Origin: Nonomuraea montanisoli
GTDB taxonomy: Bacteria > Actinomycetota > Actinomycetes > Streptosporangiales > Streptosporangiaceae
DNA: 64,000 bases
Reading direction: 5' to 3'
NCBI RefSeq assembly: GCF_013363975.1
Contig: NZ_JABWGN010000002.1
Location: 558,001 to 622,000, forward strand
Of the stretch, positions 16,749 through 27,426 are shown piece after piece; the first letter of the stretch is position 1, and each line of letters begins with the position of its first letter. The position numbers and the translations under genes were made by a program. Below the pieces are notes generated by a model. The model searched no databases. It was not told where the DNA came from and saw only the letters and a list, made by a program, of their open reading frames with translations.

Positions 16749-17621
16749 GTGGAGCTGAGGCAGCTCGCGTATTTCGTGGCGGTCGCCGAGGAGGGCGGCT
16801 TCGGCCGCGCCGCGGAGCGGCTGAGCATCGTGCAGTCGGCCGTGAGCCAGCAGATCCGCCGGCTCGAACGCGAGCTCGGCGTGCCCCTGTTCACCCGGAC
16901 GACCCGGCGCGTGCACCTGTCCGGCGCGGGCGAACGCCTGCTGCCCGAGGCGCGGGCCGTGCTGGCCGCCGCGCACCACGCGCGGCAGGTCGCCGCCGAC
17001 GTGCGCGCGGGCAGCGACGGCGTCCTGCGGCTCGGCATCGTGCAGGGGCCGGGCGACCGGATCTACCGCACCCTCGGCGCGCTGGCCGACGTCGCGCCGC
17101 GCCTCCAGGTCCGCCCGCGGCGCCTGCCGCTGTCCGACCGGCTGGCCGCCGTACGCTCCGGCGAGCTCGACGCGGCGCTGGTCCGCGCGCTCACCGGCGC
17201 CCCCGGCCTGGAACTGCTCCCGGTCTGGACCGACCCGCTGTACGTGGCCCTGCCCGCCGGGCACCCGGCGGCGGGTCGCGCCGAGCTCGGGCTCGACGAC
17301 CTGGCCGGGCTCCCCCTCCGGCTCTCCCTCCGCGAGGACAACCCGCCCTTCCACGACCTGATCACCGACGCCTGCCGGGCGGCCGGGGTCAGCCCGCCGG
17401 CCGGGCCGCCGTTCACGACGCTCCAGGAGACCCTGACCGACATCGGCGTCGCGGCCCCCTCCTGGACGGTCTTCTACGAGGTGGCCGGCCTGCCGGACAT
17501 CCCCCGCGTGGCCGTCCGGCCGCTCGCCGGTCCCTCGGTGACCACGTCGCTGGCCGTCCTCCCGGGCGTGCCCACCCCCGCCGTCCGCCACCTGCTGCAC
17601 GCCCTGACCCGGGTCGCCTGA
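16749..17621 (+). CDS. LysR-family transcriptional regulator
   Basis: 290 residues from the GTG at 16749, chosen because LysR proteins start with the motif ELRQLAYFVAVAEEGGFG; an upstream TTG (16704) would add unconserved residues. The N-terminal winged HTH (AERLSIVQSAVSQQIRRLE) is followed by the periplasmic-binding-protein-like effector domain (about 90-290). It is divergent from the cupin-MFS operon with 108 bp between starts, the usual arrangement for a LysR activator of its neighbour. A 10-bp palindrome CCGATATCGG (16653-16662) lies next to the cupin start but does not show the T-N11-A pattern clearly. Confidence 0.9.
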   Translation: MELRQLAYFVAVAEEGGFGRAAERLSIVQSAVSQQIRRLERELGVPLFTRTTRRVHLSGAGERLLPEARAVLAAAHHARQVAADVRAGSDGVLRLGIVQGPGDRIYRTLGALADVAPRLQVRPRRLPLSDRLAAVRSGELDAALVRALTGAPGLELLPVWTDPLYVALPAGHPAAGRAELGLDDLAGLPLRLSLREDNPPFHDLITDACRAAGVSPPAGPPFTTLQETLTDIGVAAPSWTVFYEVAGLPDIPRVAVRPLAGPSVTTSLAVLPGVPTPAVRHLLHALTRVA

Positions 17622-17701
17622 CCTCGATGCCCGCTATCCGCCGTACGCCCTGACCCCGACGTCCGCCACCTGCCGCACGTCCTGACCCGGGTCACCCGAC
17701 C
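17582..17701 (+). repeat. 3'-end echo repeat of the LysR gene
   Basis: The last 42 bp of the LysR region including its stop (17582-17623) recur at 17660-17701 with only four mismatches, at an offset of 78 bp; a weaker partial copy (CCGTACGCCCTGACCC) sits between at about 17633-17655. The copies lie outside the coding region, between the LysR stop and the next gene. Confidence 0.8.
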
Positions 17702-17741
17702 CCGGCGCCCGGCGCGCCGGGACCGCACTAGGATCAAGGGC

Positions 17742-18449
17742 ATGGAGCTGGCGCCGGGGGTCCACGTCGCGTTCACCGACCGCCACGGCGGCGTGAGCGC
17801 CTCGCCGTACGGGTCGCGCAACCTGGGCGGCATGGTCGGCGACGACCCCGAGGCCGTCCGCGCCAACCGCGCGGGCGTCGCCGCCGAGCTGGGCGTGCGG
17901 GCCGTGGTGTTCATGCGGCAGGTCCACAGCGCCGACGTCGCGTACGTGAGCGAACCCTTCGGGGACGACCCGCCCCCGCTGGACGGCGTCTTCACCACCG
18001 AGCCCCGTCTCGCCCTGGCCGCCCTCGGCGCCGACTGCCCGGCCGTGCTGGTCGGCGACCCCGAGGCGCGGATGGTGGGGGCCGCCCACTCCGGCCGCCC
18101 CGGCACCGAGGCGGGTGTGGCCACGGCGCTCGTCGACGCCATGACCGCCAAGGGCGCGGCGCCGGAGCGGATGACGGCGATCGTCGGGCCCGGCGCGTGC
18201 GGCCGCTGCTACGAGGTGCCGGCCGAGCTGCGCGAGCGCGTCGCCTCCCGGGTGCCCGCGACCTGGTCCACGACCTCCTGGGACACTCCCGCGCTCGACC
18301 TGCGCGCCGGCATCGAGGCGCAGCTGCGCGCCGCGGGCGTGACGGACGTGCGCCACGACGCGCGCTGCACGATCGAGTCGCAGGAGCTCTACTCCCACCG
18401 CCGCGAGCAGCCCGGCGGCCGCTTCGCCGGCCTCATCTGGCTGGCCTAG
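17742..18449 (+). CDS. pgeF: PgeF/YfiH family protein (multicopper-oxidase-like laccase domain)
   Basis: 235 residues, one Cu-oxidase_4/YfiH domain. Conserved metal-site motifs are RQVHSADV (His), LGADCPAVLVGDP (Cys and Asp) and GAAHSGRPGTEAG (His), followed by GPGACGRCYEV. Members have been shown to act as purine-nucleoside phosphorylase/adenosine deaminase-like enzymes or to edit peptidoglycan precursors (PgeF removes L-Ser-containing muropeptides). In most actinobacteria the gene lies next to ftsZ; here it stands alone between LysR and an amidase, so this is either a relocated copy or a paralogue. ATG start; convergent with the amidase gene. Confidence 0.85.
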   Translation: MELAPGVHVAFTDRHGGVSASPYGSRNLGGMVGDDPEAVRANRAGVAAELGVRAVVFMRQVHSADVAYVSEPFGDDPPPLDGVFTTEPRLALAALGADCPAVLVGDPEARMVGAAHSGRPGTEAGVATALVDAMTAKGAAPERMTAIVGPGACGRCYEVPAELRERVASRVPATWSTTSWDTPALDLRAGIEAQLRAAGVTDVRHDARCTIESQELYSHRREQPGGRFAGLIWLA

Positions 18450-18495
18450 CCGTACCGGGCCGCGCGGACCGGATCACCGCGGCGGCCCGATCCCG

Positions 18496-19947
18496 CTACC
18501 TCGGCGCCCGGAAGCCGCCGATCTCCTGTTCGAGCAGCTCGGCCAGCCGCAGCGGGGTGCGGTCCTCGTACATCGGCCCGACGAGCTGCACTCCCACCGG
18601 CAGGCCCTCGAGGGACCGGCCCGCCGGCACGGCGGTGGCGGGCAGGCCGGGCATGGTGGCCAGGCCGGCCCAGACGAGCTGGTCGAAGTACGGGTACGCG
18701 ACGCCGTCGATGTCGATCCGCCGTTCCATCGGATTCGGGTGGTGGTCGTGCGGGAAGGCGGGCGTCGGCGTGATCGGGCACACCACCGCGTCGAACTCGG
18801 CGAACAGCCGCCGCCAGCCGTGGCGGTGGACCTCGCGGCGGTTGTTCGCCACTATCCAGTCGCGGTGGCTGAACAAGATGGCGCGCAGCCGCACGGCGTC
18901 AAGACTCTGGTCGTCCGCGCTCAGTCCGGCGACGCGGATCCGTAGCTCCTCGTACGATTCGATGGGAAAACGCGCGACGGAGCCCGAGATCAGCAACTGC
19001 ATGTAGAGCATCCCGGCCTCGGCCAGATCGGGCAGCAGCGGACTGTGCCGTTCGACCCGGGCGCCGCCGTCGGCGAGCGCGTCGGCCACCCGGTTCACGC
19101 CCGCCCGCACGGCGGACCCGGTCGCAATGAGCGGATGCTCGTCGAGGACCAGGACCCGGAAGTCGCGGAGCCGCTCGTGGCGGGCGGGCGGCAGTGCCAG
19201 GCGGTGCGCCACGCCGTGCGTCAGCGGGTCCGGTCCGGCCATGACGTCGAGCAGGAGCGTGAGGTCGCGGGCGGTGCGCGCCATCGGGCCGACGACGGCG
19301 AGGTCGAGGTCGACCGGCAGTGCCGGCTCGGACGGCGGGACCATGCCGCGGTTGGCCGCCAGCCCGAGCGTCGGCTTGTGCGCGTAGACGCCGCAGAAAT
19401 GCGCGGGCGTGCGCAGCGAGCCGGCGATGTCGGAGCCGATGGACAGCGCGCCGAACCCGGACGCCAGGGCCGCCGCCGACCCGCCGGAGGACCCACCCGA
19501 CGTGCGCGCGTGATCCCACGGGTTGTTGGTGGTGCCGTAGATCTCGTTGAAGCTCTGGATGTCCTGCAGCCCCAACGGCACGTTGGTCTTGCCGAGCACC
19601 ACCGCGCCCGCGGCCTTGAGCCGCGACACCTGCACCGCGTCCTCGGCCGGCACATGGTCCCGGTACGGCGGCATGCCCCAGGTCGTGGGCAGCCCGGCCA
19701 TGTCGTACGACTCCTTGACCGTCACCGGGACGCCGAGCAGCGGCCGGTCCTCGCCGCGGGCGCGCGCCCGGTCGGCATCGCGCGCGGCGGCCCGCGCGCG
19801 GTCGAAGTCCGGAACGCAGATCGCGTTGATCACCTTGTCGTCCCGCTCGATGCGGGCGATCGCCTCGTCGGTGAGTTCCACGGAGGTCACGTCACCGGCG
19901 CGCAGGGCGGTCATGAGTTCTTCGGCCGAGCAGAAATTCCATTCCAT
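18496..19947 (-). CDS. Amidase-signature family hydrolase
   Basis: 483 residues. The Ser-cisSer-Lys triad of the amidase signature family is present: Lys78 in PVTVKESYD, the cis-Ser in TSGGSSGGSAAA (about 150-160) and the nucleophile Ser177 in GSDIAGSLRTPA. The length and the motif GVYAHKPTLG fit bacterial amidases acting on aliphatic or aromatic amides; the exact substrate is unknown. ATG start, no strong ribosome site. A 14-bp palindrome (20104-20117) lies about 160 bp upstream and might be an operator. Confidence 0.9.
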   Translation of the reverse strand: MEWNFCSAEELMTALRAGDVTSVELTDEAIARIERDDKVINAICVPDFDRARAAARDADRARARGEDRPLLGVPVTVKESYDMAGLPTTWGMPPYRDHVPAEDAVQVSRLKAAGAVVLGKTNVPLGLQDIQSFNEIYGTTNNPWDHARTSGGSSGGSAAALASGFGALSIGSDIAGSLRTPAHFCGVYAHKPTLGLAANRGMVPPSEPALPVDLDLAVVGPMARTARDLTLLLDVMAGPDPLTHGVAHRLALPPARHERLRDFRVLVLDEHPLIATGSAVRAGVNRVADALADGGARVERHSPLLPDLAEAGMLYMQLLISGSVARFPIESYEELRIRVAGLSADDQSLDAVRLRAILFSHRDWIVANNRREVHRHGWRRLFAEFDAVVCPITPTPAFPHDHHPNPMERRIDIDGVAYPYFDQLVWAGLATMPGLPATAVPAGRSLEGLPVGVQLVGPMYEDRTPLRLAELLEQEIGGFRAPR

Positions 19948-20103
19948 TCATCAGAATGTAGCGGCCCGCCGAGGGCGCCGAAACGGCCGAGTCGCCGGCG
20001 AATTCACCCGTTCGTTCTGTGCTCCAAGCGGCTCCGCCCCAGGTCGGCGGCTGTTCTGAGCCAATTGTCGGGGCGTGGGGCATGAAATGCCGATTCGCAC
20101 AAC

Positions 20104-20117
20104 GAGACAGATGTCTC
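20104..20117. promoter_or_regulatory. Palindrome GAGACA-GA-TGTCTC, possible operator
   Basis: Perfect 6-bp arms around two bases, typical in form of TetR-type operators. It lies in the 240-bp gap between the amidase start (19947) and the end of the MDMPI-fold gene (20188), the only AT-richer stretch nearby, so it could control the amidase. No adjacent TetR gene is present. Confidence 0.4.
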
Positions 20118-20187
20118 AATGCTTGTCGCTATTGTTTCTCGGGCCATGTCGTGCGGGAATTGTCAAGTAAATGAATGCGCCGGACGC

Positions 20188-21078
20188 TCAGGGCCCCGCC
20201 AGGGCCGGAGCGGTGCGCAGGACGTCGCGCGCCAGCCCCAGGTCGCCCTCCAGCTCCGCCGCGAACGACTCCGGCTCGCCCCGGCCGCCCAGCAGGAAGC
20301 AGAACTCCACCACGTCCGCCGTGATCCGCGCCTCCGGCTCCCGCGCCCCGGTGTCGGCGACCCCGAGGGGAACGTGCCACTCGCCGCCGCCCGGCCCCGT
20401 CAGCGTGAGACGGAGCGCCCGGCCGCTGCCGTCGAGGCCCGACAGCAGCATCGTCCACGGCAGCAGCCGCGCGCACAGGTCGGCCGCCGGGTGGATGTGC
20501 TCCGGCACCGGGTGCGGCAGCCGCAGCCCGGCCGCCCGGGCGGCGTCGTCGGCGTGGATCCACGTCTCCAGGGTGCGGGCCAGCACGTGGTCGCGCACCG
20601 CCGTCTCCATGCCGTCGAGGGTCGCCGGGGCCTCGGGCGCCAGCGGGACGAGATGCCGGCATAGCGCGTCGGCCTGGGCGCGCCAGTCGCGCCGCGTCTG
20701 CTCCGGGCTGCGGGCCCGCTCGTGCGCCTGCACGTCGGCCGTACGGCCCAGCGCGTCGGAGGCCGTGATCGGCGGCCCGAGGACCGGGGCGCCCACCGCG
20801 GCGGCCAGCAGGCCGTCCTTGGCGGCGAGGTGGGCGACGAGCTCCTGCAGGGTCCAGCCCTCCACCACGACGCGCGACCAGTCGTCGTCGCCGGCCGAGG
20901 CGAGCAGGGCGTCCATGGCCGCCACCCGGCCCGCGTACGGCCGGGCCCAGTCGGCGGTGGGGGCGGCCGGGCGGCGCCGGGCGCGGGCGCCGGCGAGCAG
21001 TTGCGGCCGGAGGGAGCCGGCCGGCACCTCGGCGTCCTCCATCAGCGCGTCCACATAGAGACGATCGACGGGCTCCAT
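20188..21078 (-). CDS. Mycothiol-dependent maleylpyruvate-isomerase-fold protein, partner of ECF sigma factor
   Basis: 296 residues. After an unusual 40-residue N-terminus (VDRLYVDALMEDAEVPAGSL) that resembles short sigma-binding segments, residues 45-180 form an MDMPI_N/DinB-like four-helix domain (WTLQELVAHLAAKDGLLA; the metal-ligand His is in LVAHLAAKD), followed by a C-terminal MDMPI_C-like domain (WHVPLG, EARITADVVEFCFLLGGR). ATG overlaps the sigma stop by one base (TGATG). In several actinobacterial ECF groups such proteins replace classical anti-sigma factors, so it may inhibit or sense for the sigma factor. Alternatively it is a thiol-transfer enzyme simply co-expressed. Confidence 0.8.
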   Translation of the reverse strand: MEPVDRLYVDALMEDAEVPAGSLRPQLLAGARARRRPAAPTADWARPYAGRVAAMDALLASAGDDDWSRVVVEGWTLQELVAHLAAKDGLLAAAVGAPVLGPPITASDALGRTADVQAHERARSPEQTRRDWRAQADALCRHLVPLAPEAPATLDGMETAVRDHVLARTLETWIHADDAARAAGLRLPHPVPEHIHPAADLCARLLPWTMLLSGLDGSGRALRLTLTGPGGGEWHVPLGVADTGAREPEARITADVVEFCFLLGGRGEPESFAAELEGDLGLARDVLRTAPALAGP

Positions 21079-21698
21079 CACACCTCCTCCTCTGCCAGCG
21101 CGTCGGCCAGGCGCCGCAGCGCCAGCCGGATCCGCGACTTGGCCGTGCCCTCGGGCACACCCAGCTCCTCGGCCACCTGCCGGTAGGTCCGGCCGCCGTA
21201 GTAGGCCAGCTCCACCGCCTGTCTCAGGCCGTCGGGTAACGCCGTGACCGCCCGCCGCACCCGTTCGGCCTCGTCGGCGGCGAGCACCGTCTCCTCCAGC
21301 CGCGGGGGCGGCGGCTCGAACAGCCGGGGACCCAGCGTGGAGACCCGGCGGCGCTCCTCGGCCCGCACGTGGTCGACCGCGCGGCGGTGGGCGATCGTGG
21401 CCAGCCACGCCCGCAGCGTGCCCCGGTCGGGATCGTAGGCGAGGGGACGCTCCCAGAAGATCAGGAACACCTCCTGCGTGATGTCCTCGGCGATCACCCG
21501 GTCCCTGGTGACGCGCAGCGACAGACCGAAGATCAGCGAGGAGAGGTGGTCGTAGACCTCCCCGAGTGCGGCCTCGTCGCCGCCGACCACCCGCTGGTGC
21601 AGCAGGCGGTCGTCGTACGGCGCCTCCACTGGCACCACGCTCCCGATGAGCTCCCGATGATCCGGACCAAGGCGGCCGGTGCGCCGCGACCCGAGCAT
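21078..21698 (-). CDS. ECF RNA polymerase sigma factor
   Basis: 206 residues from ATG 21698; a GTG at 21629 (next residues EAPYDDRLLHQ) has a GGGAGC ribosome site 8 bases upstream and gives 183 residues, closer to typical ECF length, so that start may be the real one. Region 2 is visible as AEDITQEVFLIFWERP and region 4 as LPDGLRQAVELAYYGG through YRQVAEELGVPEGTAKSRIRLALRRL. It redirects RNA polymerase to a small regulon. Coupled by a TGATG overlap to an MDMPI-fold protein, its probable partner; no zinc-finger anti-sigma gene adjoins. Confidence 0.9.
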   Translation of the reverse strand: MLGSRRTGRLGPDHRELIGSVVPVEAPYDDRLLHQRVVGGDEAALGEVYDHLSSLIFGLSLRVTRDRVIAEDITQEVFLIFWERPLAYDPDRGTLRAWLATIAHRRAVDHVRAEERRRVSTLGPRLFEPPPPRLEETVLAADEAERVRRAVTALPDGLRQAVELAYYGGRTYRQVAEELGVPEGTAKSRIRLALRRLADALAEEEV

Positions 21699-21821
21699 GC
21701 CATTATTCGCGGCAAAAGTTGAGCCGGATGAACCCGGCCGGGCCTGTGTCCCGGCTCCGGCCAGGGGAGGGACGGGTTCACGGTAGGGTCGTAAGTCCAC
21801 CAACGAGAGGGAGGAACCGTC

Positions 21822-22247
21822 ATGGCAACCACCCGCACCGCCACCACGCAGTGGAAGGGCGCCCTGCTCGACGGCTCGGGCACCGTGTCGCTCGACACGT
21901 CCGGCGTGGGCACCTTCGAGGTCTCCTGGCCCTCGCGCGCCGAGGCGGCCAACGGCAAGACCTCTCCCGAGGAGCTCATCGCCGCGGCCCACTCCTCCTG
22001 CTTCTCGATGGCCCTCTCGCACGGCCTGGCCGGCGCCGGCACGCCGCCCGAGTCGCTGCGCACCAGCGCCGACGTCACCTTCCAGCCGGGCGAGGGCATC
22101 ACCGGCATCGTCCTCACCGTGCAGGGCCAGGTGCCCGGCATCACCGCCGAGCAGTTCCAGGAGGCCGCCGAGACGGCCAAGGCCAACTGCCCGGTGAGCA
22201 AGGCCCTCACCGGCACGATGATCACTCTGAACGCGCAGCTCCTCTAG
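21822..22247 (+). CDS. osmC: OsmC/Ohr family organic hydroperoxide reductase
   Basis: 141 residues. The two catalytic cysteines of the family are C60 in AAAHSSCFSMALSH and C123 in KANCPVSKAL, the OsmC pattern. These dimeric cytoplasmic proteins reduce organic hydroperoxides by thiol chemistry. The ATG is preceded by GAGGGAGGAACC, a strong ribosome site. The gene is divergent from the ECF sigma-MDMPI pair with about 120 bp between them, so it could be a target of that sigma factor, although no promoter match was established. Confidence 0.92.
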   Translation: MATTRTATTQWKGALLDGSGTVSLDTSGVGTFEVSWPSRAEAANGKTSPEELIAAAHSSCFSMALSHGLAGAGTPPESLRTSADVTFQPGEGITGIVLTVQGQVPGITAEQFQEAAETAKANCPVSKALTGTMITLNAQLL

Positions 22248-22306
22248 CGAGATCGTGATCGCGATCGCTCTGGCGTGATCGCGGTCGCGTGGGACAATCG
22301 AGTCAC

Positions 22307-24430
<2,124 letters not shown>

Positions 24431-24447
24431 GCCGGTTCCCGGGCGGC

Positions 24448-24517
24448 CGGTCAGGTCGGTCAGGTCGGCCCGGCCGGTCAGGTCGGTCAGGTCGGCCCGG
24501 CCGGTCAGGTCGGTCAG
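24448..24517. repeat. 27-bp tandem repeat between convergent genes
   Basis: About 2.6 copies of a 27-bp unit that is itself three 9-mers (CGGTCAGGT, CGGTCAGGT, CGGCCCGGC). The last unit overlaps the stop codon of the leftward membrane-protein gene (24514-24516). On that strand it reads as repeated GACCTGACC after the stop. Confidence 0.85.
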
Positions 24518-24933
24518 TCGCGGATCAGGGCGGCGGTGACGAGGGCCAGCGCGAACGTGACGACCCCGCCGAGGCCGTGCAGGGCCACGGCCAGCACGGG
24601 GAAGCGGCGCTCGGCGCCCCTGGCGTGCCGCCCGCCGCCGAGCCAGCGGGTGAACATGACGAAGCCCAGGAGCGCGGCCGCCGCCAGCACCCCGAAGGCG
24701 GTCCACGCGAGCGTCGCGGACCCGGTCAGCAGGTACCCGAACCAGCACACCAGCGCCCCGGCGGCCAGCGTGGGATGGGAGAAGACCAGCGCGGCCGGGA
24801 ACCGGGTGACCTTGGTGGCCTGCTGCCGCAGCCCGCCGCCCGACAGCCACAGGTAGAGCAGGTACGCCCCGGCGATCGCGGTGCAGATCCATGTCACGGC
24901 AGTGGCGAGCCCCACCCGGCCTCCTTCGGTCAT
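24514..24933 (-). CDS. Small four-helix membrane protein
   Basis: 139 residues with four predicted membrane helices (about 8-30, 47-66, 72-95, 113-136); a positively charged loop GGGRHARGAERRF precedes the last helix. I do not recognise a named family. ATG at 24933 chosen; an upstream in-frame ATG (MRLTCRLGS) would add 9 residues. Its stop codon lies inside the 27-bp tandem repeat. Monocistronic and divergent from the RibD-like gene. Confidence 0.7.
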   Translation of the reverse strand: MTEGGRVGLATAVTWICTAIAGAYLLYLWLSGGGLRQQATKVTRFPAALVFSHPTLAAGALVCWFGYLLTGSATLAWTAFGVLAAAALLGFVMFTRWLGGGRHARGAERRFPVLAVALHGLGGVVTFALALVTAALIRD

Positions 24934-25056
24934 CGACCCCAGACGACACGTTAAGCGCATCACTCCACGTATGCCATTCGTTACGCCAAAGTGCGATGTC
25001 TCGGGCAAAGGCCGCCGTCGCGGCTGGTTGTCGGAGGCGTGTGCCAAGGTAGAGGA

Positions 25057-25782
25057 GTGCGTCGCATCTATCCGGACATACAGGACGATCCACCCATCGA
25101 GCAGGCCTACGCCTATCCGCCCGACCGGCCCTGGCTGCGCGTCAACATGGTCGCCAGCGCCGACGGCGCCTCCTGGATGAACGGCCTGTCGGGCGGGCTG
25201 TCGAGCAAGGGCGACCGGCGGATCTTCGGCGTGCTGCGGGGGCTCGCCGACGTGGTCGTCGCCGGGGCCGCCACCGTGCGCGCCGAGGGCTACGGCCCCG
25301 CCCGGCCGCGCGAGTCGTGGCGGCCGCTGCGCGAGGGGCGGCCCGAGACGCCGCCCGTCGCCGTCGTCAGCCGCAGCCTCGACCTCGACCTCGACGGCCC
25401 GCTGTTCAGCGAGGCGATCTCCCGCACGATCGTCGTCACCTGCGCCTCCGCGCCGGCCGACCGCCTCGCCGCGGCCAAGTCCGTCGCCGACGTCGTCGTC
25501 GCGGGCGAGGAGGCGGTGGACATGGAGGCGGCCGTGCGCGGGCTGCACGAGCGGGGGCTGACCCGGGTGCTGTGCGAGGGCGGGCCGCGGCTCAACGCCC
25601 AGCTCGCCGCGGCCGGGCTGCTCGACGAGCTGTGCCTGTCGATCAGCCCGCTGCTGCTCGGCGGGGGCGCGGCGCGCATCCTGAACGGCGAGGCGGCGCT
25701 CGTCGGCCTCGCCCTCAGCCAGGTCCTGGAGGAGGACGGCGTCCTGTTCTGCCGGTACACGAGGGAGCCGAACCATGACTGA
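25057..25782 (+). CDS. RibD C-terminal-domain (dihydrofolate-reductase-fold) pyrimidine reductase-like protein
   Basis: 241 residues from GTG 25057 (GAGGA overlaps the start). The DHFR-like RibD_C fold is visible: LRVNMVASADGASW at the N-terminus, KGDRRIFGVLRGLADVVV, GAATVRAEGYGP for NADPH binding, and LCEGGPRLNAQLAAAGLLDE with ISPLLLGGGAARIL near the end. In riboflavin synthesis this domain reduces the ribosyl side chain of the pyrimidine intermediate with NADPH. There is no deaminase domain and no rib genes adjoin, so its substrate may differ. It overlaps the downstream DNA ligase gene by 8 bp, implying co-expression. Confidence 0.85.
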   Translation: MRRIYPDIQDDPPIEQAYAYPPDRPWLRVNMVASADGASWMNGLSGGLSSKGDRRIFGVLRGLADVVVAGAATVRAEGYGPARPRESWRPLREGRPETPPVAVVSRSLDLDLDGPLFSEAISRTIVVTCASAPADRLAAAKSVADVVVAGEEAVDMEAAVRGLHERGLTRVLCEGGPRLNAQLAAAGLLDELCLSISPLLLGGGAARILNGEAALVGLALSQVLEEDGVLFCRYTREPNHD

Positions 25783-26983
25783 CCCCACCGACCTCCCGGC
25801 CGCCGCCGAAGCCGAGCCCCGGCCGCAGGAGGCCGCGCCCGCCGAGCCGCCCGCCGCCCCCGAGGCCGAGCCGGAGCCGGTGCCCAACCTGCCGGTCCGG
25901 CCGCCCGTGGCGCCCATGCTGGCCAAGCCGGTCAAGGCCATGCCCAAGCAGGACGGCACCCTGTTCTACGAGCCCAAGTGGGACGGCTTCCGCTGCATCG
26001 TCTTCCGCGACGGCGACGAGGTCTACCTCGGCAGCCGCAACGAGCGGCCGTTCACCCGCTACTTCCCGGAGCTGGTCGAGGCGGTCAAGGCCGAGCTGCC
26101 CGAGCGGGTCGTGATCGACGGCGAGATCGTGCTGCCGCGCGGCTCCCAGCTCGACTTCGACGCGCTCCAGCAGCGCATCCACCCGGCCGCCTCGCGGGTC
26201 AGGATGCTGGCCGAGCAGACGCCGGCCTCGTTCGTCGCCTTCGACCTGCTGGCGCTCGGCGACGAGTCGTACCTCGACCTGCCCTTCGCCGAGCGCCGCG
26301 CCCGCCTGGAGGGCGTCTTCGGGCGGGCCGGCCATTCGGTGCGGCTCACGCCCGTCACGCGCGACGACGGGCAGGCGGGGGAGTGGTTCGAGATGTTCGA
26401 GGGGGCGGGGCTCGACGGCATCATCGTCAAGCCCGGCGACCAGCCGTACGTCCCCGACAAGCGCACCATGTTCAAGGTCAAGCACGAGCGCACGGCCGAC
26501 GTCGTGGTCGCCGGCTACCGCGAGCACAAGACCGGGCCGATCGTCGGCTCGCTGCTGCTCGGCCTGTACGGGCCCGACGGGCGGCTGCACCACGTGGGCG
26601 TGGCGGCCTCGTTCCCGATGGCGCGCCGGGCCGAGCTGGTGGAGGAGCTCAAGCCGTACGTCGCCGACCTCGGCGAGCACCCGTGGGGGCACTGGGCCGA
26701 GCAGGCGGCGGCCACCGTCGGCCAGCCGGCCGCCGGGCCGGCCACGGGCGGTCAGCGGGTGCCCGGCGCGATCTCGCGGTGGAGCGCGAAGAAGGACCTG
26801 TCGTTCATCCCGCTGCGGCCCGAGCTGGTCATCGAGGTGGCCTACGACCAGATGGAGGGCGACCGGTTCCGGCACACCGCCCACTGGCGCCGCGCCCGGC
26901 CCGACCGCACGCCCGAGTCGTGCACGTACGAGCAACTGGAGCGGCCGGTCTCCTACAACCTGGACGACATCCTGGCCCGCTGA
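25775..26983 (+). CDS. ATP-dependent DNA ligase (LigC/LigD ligase-domain type)
   Basis: 402 residues. After a 45-residue Pro/Ala/Glu-rich N-terminus the nucleotidyltransferase domain begins with motif I EPKWDGFR, lysine K68 being the residue adenylated by ATP. Motif III (VIDGEIVLP), motif IV (LDGIIVKP) and motif V (FKVKHERTADVVVAG) follow, then an OB-fold to about residue 390. Such ligases seal breaks in NHEJ or in base-excision repair (LigC of mycobacteria). A stand-alone LigD-type polymerase is encoded at 10994. Overlaps the RibD-like gene by 8 bp. Confidence 0.93.
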   Translation: MTDPTDLPAAAEAEPRPQEAAPAEPPAAPEAEPEPVPNLPVRPPVAPMLAKPVKAMPKQDGTLFYEPKWDGFRCIVFRDGDEVYLGSRNERPFTRYFPELVEAVKAELPERVVIDGEIVLPRGSQLDFDALQQRIHPAASRVRMLAEQTPASFVAFDLLALGDESYLDLPFAERRARLEGVFGRAGHSVRLTPVTRDDGQAGEWFEMFEGAGLDGIIVKPGDQPYVPDKRTMFKVKHERTADVVVAGYREHKTGPIVGSLLLGLYGPDGRLHHVGVAASFPMARRAELVEELKPYVADLGEHPWGHWAEQAAATVGQPAAGPATGGQRVPGAISRWSAKKDLSFIPLRPELVIEVAYDQMEGDRFRHTAHWRRARPDRTPESCTYEQLERPVSYNLDDILAR

Positions 26984-27035
26984 GTCACGCTCCAGGCCTT
27001 GTCTGGGGCTCACAGATCACGCTATATCTCGATGT

Positions 27036-27377
27036 ATGAGCACCGGTGATGAGCTTCGTGCCGCCGTGGCCGCCCGCCGCGACCTCGGCCCCGACTTCGA
27101 GGACGCCCTCATCGAGTCGTTCCTCGACAAGATGGGCAAGGAGGTCGACCGGCGGGTGGACGAGCGGCTGGCCGCCGTCCCGAAGGCCAAGGACCTGGCC
27201 AGACGGTCCAAGGCCGCCGACGGCCAGCGGCTCGCGCTCGCGATCGTCTCGCTGAGCCTGGGCACCGTCGCGACGATCGCGCTGACCCTCCAGGCCGCCT
27301 CCGTGGGAGCCATCCTGGGGATCTGGTTCGCGATCATCGTGGTCAACGGCATCTTCGGCACCGAGCGCCGCCCCTGA
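27036..27377 (+). CDS. Small two-helix membrane protein
   Basis: 113 residues: a charged, helical N-terminal half (LGPDFEDALIESFLDKMGKEVDRRVDERL, here seen as residues 17-45) followed by two membrane helices at about 66-88 and 91-108. Similar short proteins are common in actinobacteria beside stress genes but have no known role. ATG without ribosome site; the sequence TATATCTCGATGTATG just before the start suggests a very short or absent leader. Confidence 0.7.
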   Translation: MSTGDELRAAVAARRDLGPDFEDALIESFLDKMGKEVDRRVDERLAAVPKAKDLARRSKAADGQRLALAIVSLSLGTVATIALTLQAASVGAILGIWFAIIVVNGIFGTERRP

Positions 27378-27426
27378 CCCGAAGCCGGGCGGCGCTCGAT
27401 GGCGGGCCTCAGACGCGCGGAGCCGT

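Noticed and set aside
20082..20174. 30-codon ORF with a G-rich ribosome-like site and CRYC
   Set aside because: Third codon positions are only about half G/C, unlike every real gene here; likely chance in an AT-richer gap.
22248..22306. GATCGCG-rich repeats before glgX
   Set aside because: Short GATCGC permutations (GTGATCGCGATCGC / GTGATCGCGGTCGC) could be an operator, but there is no consistent spacing or symmetry to call one.
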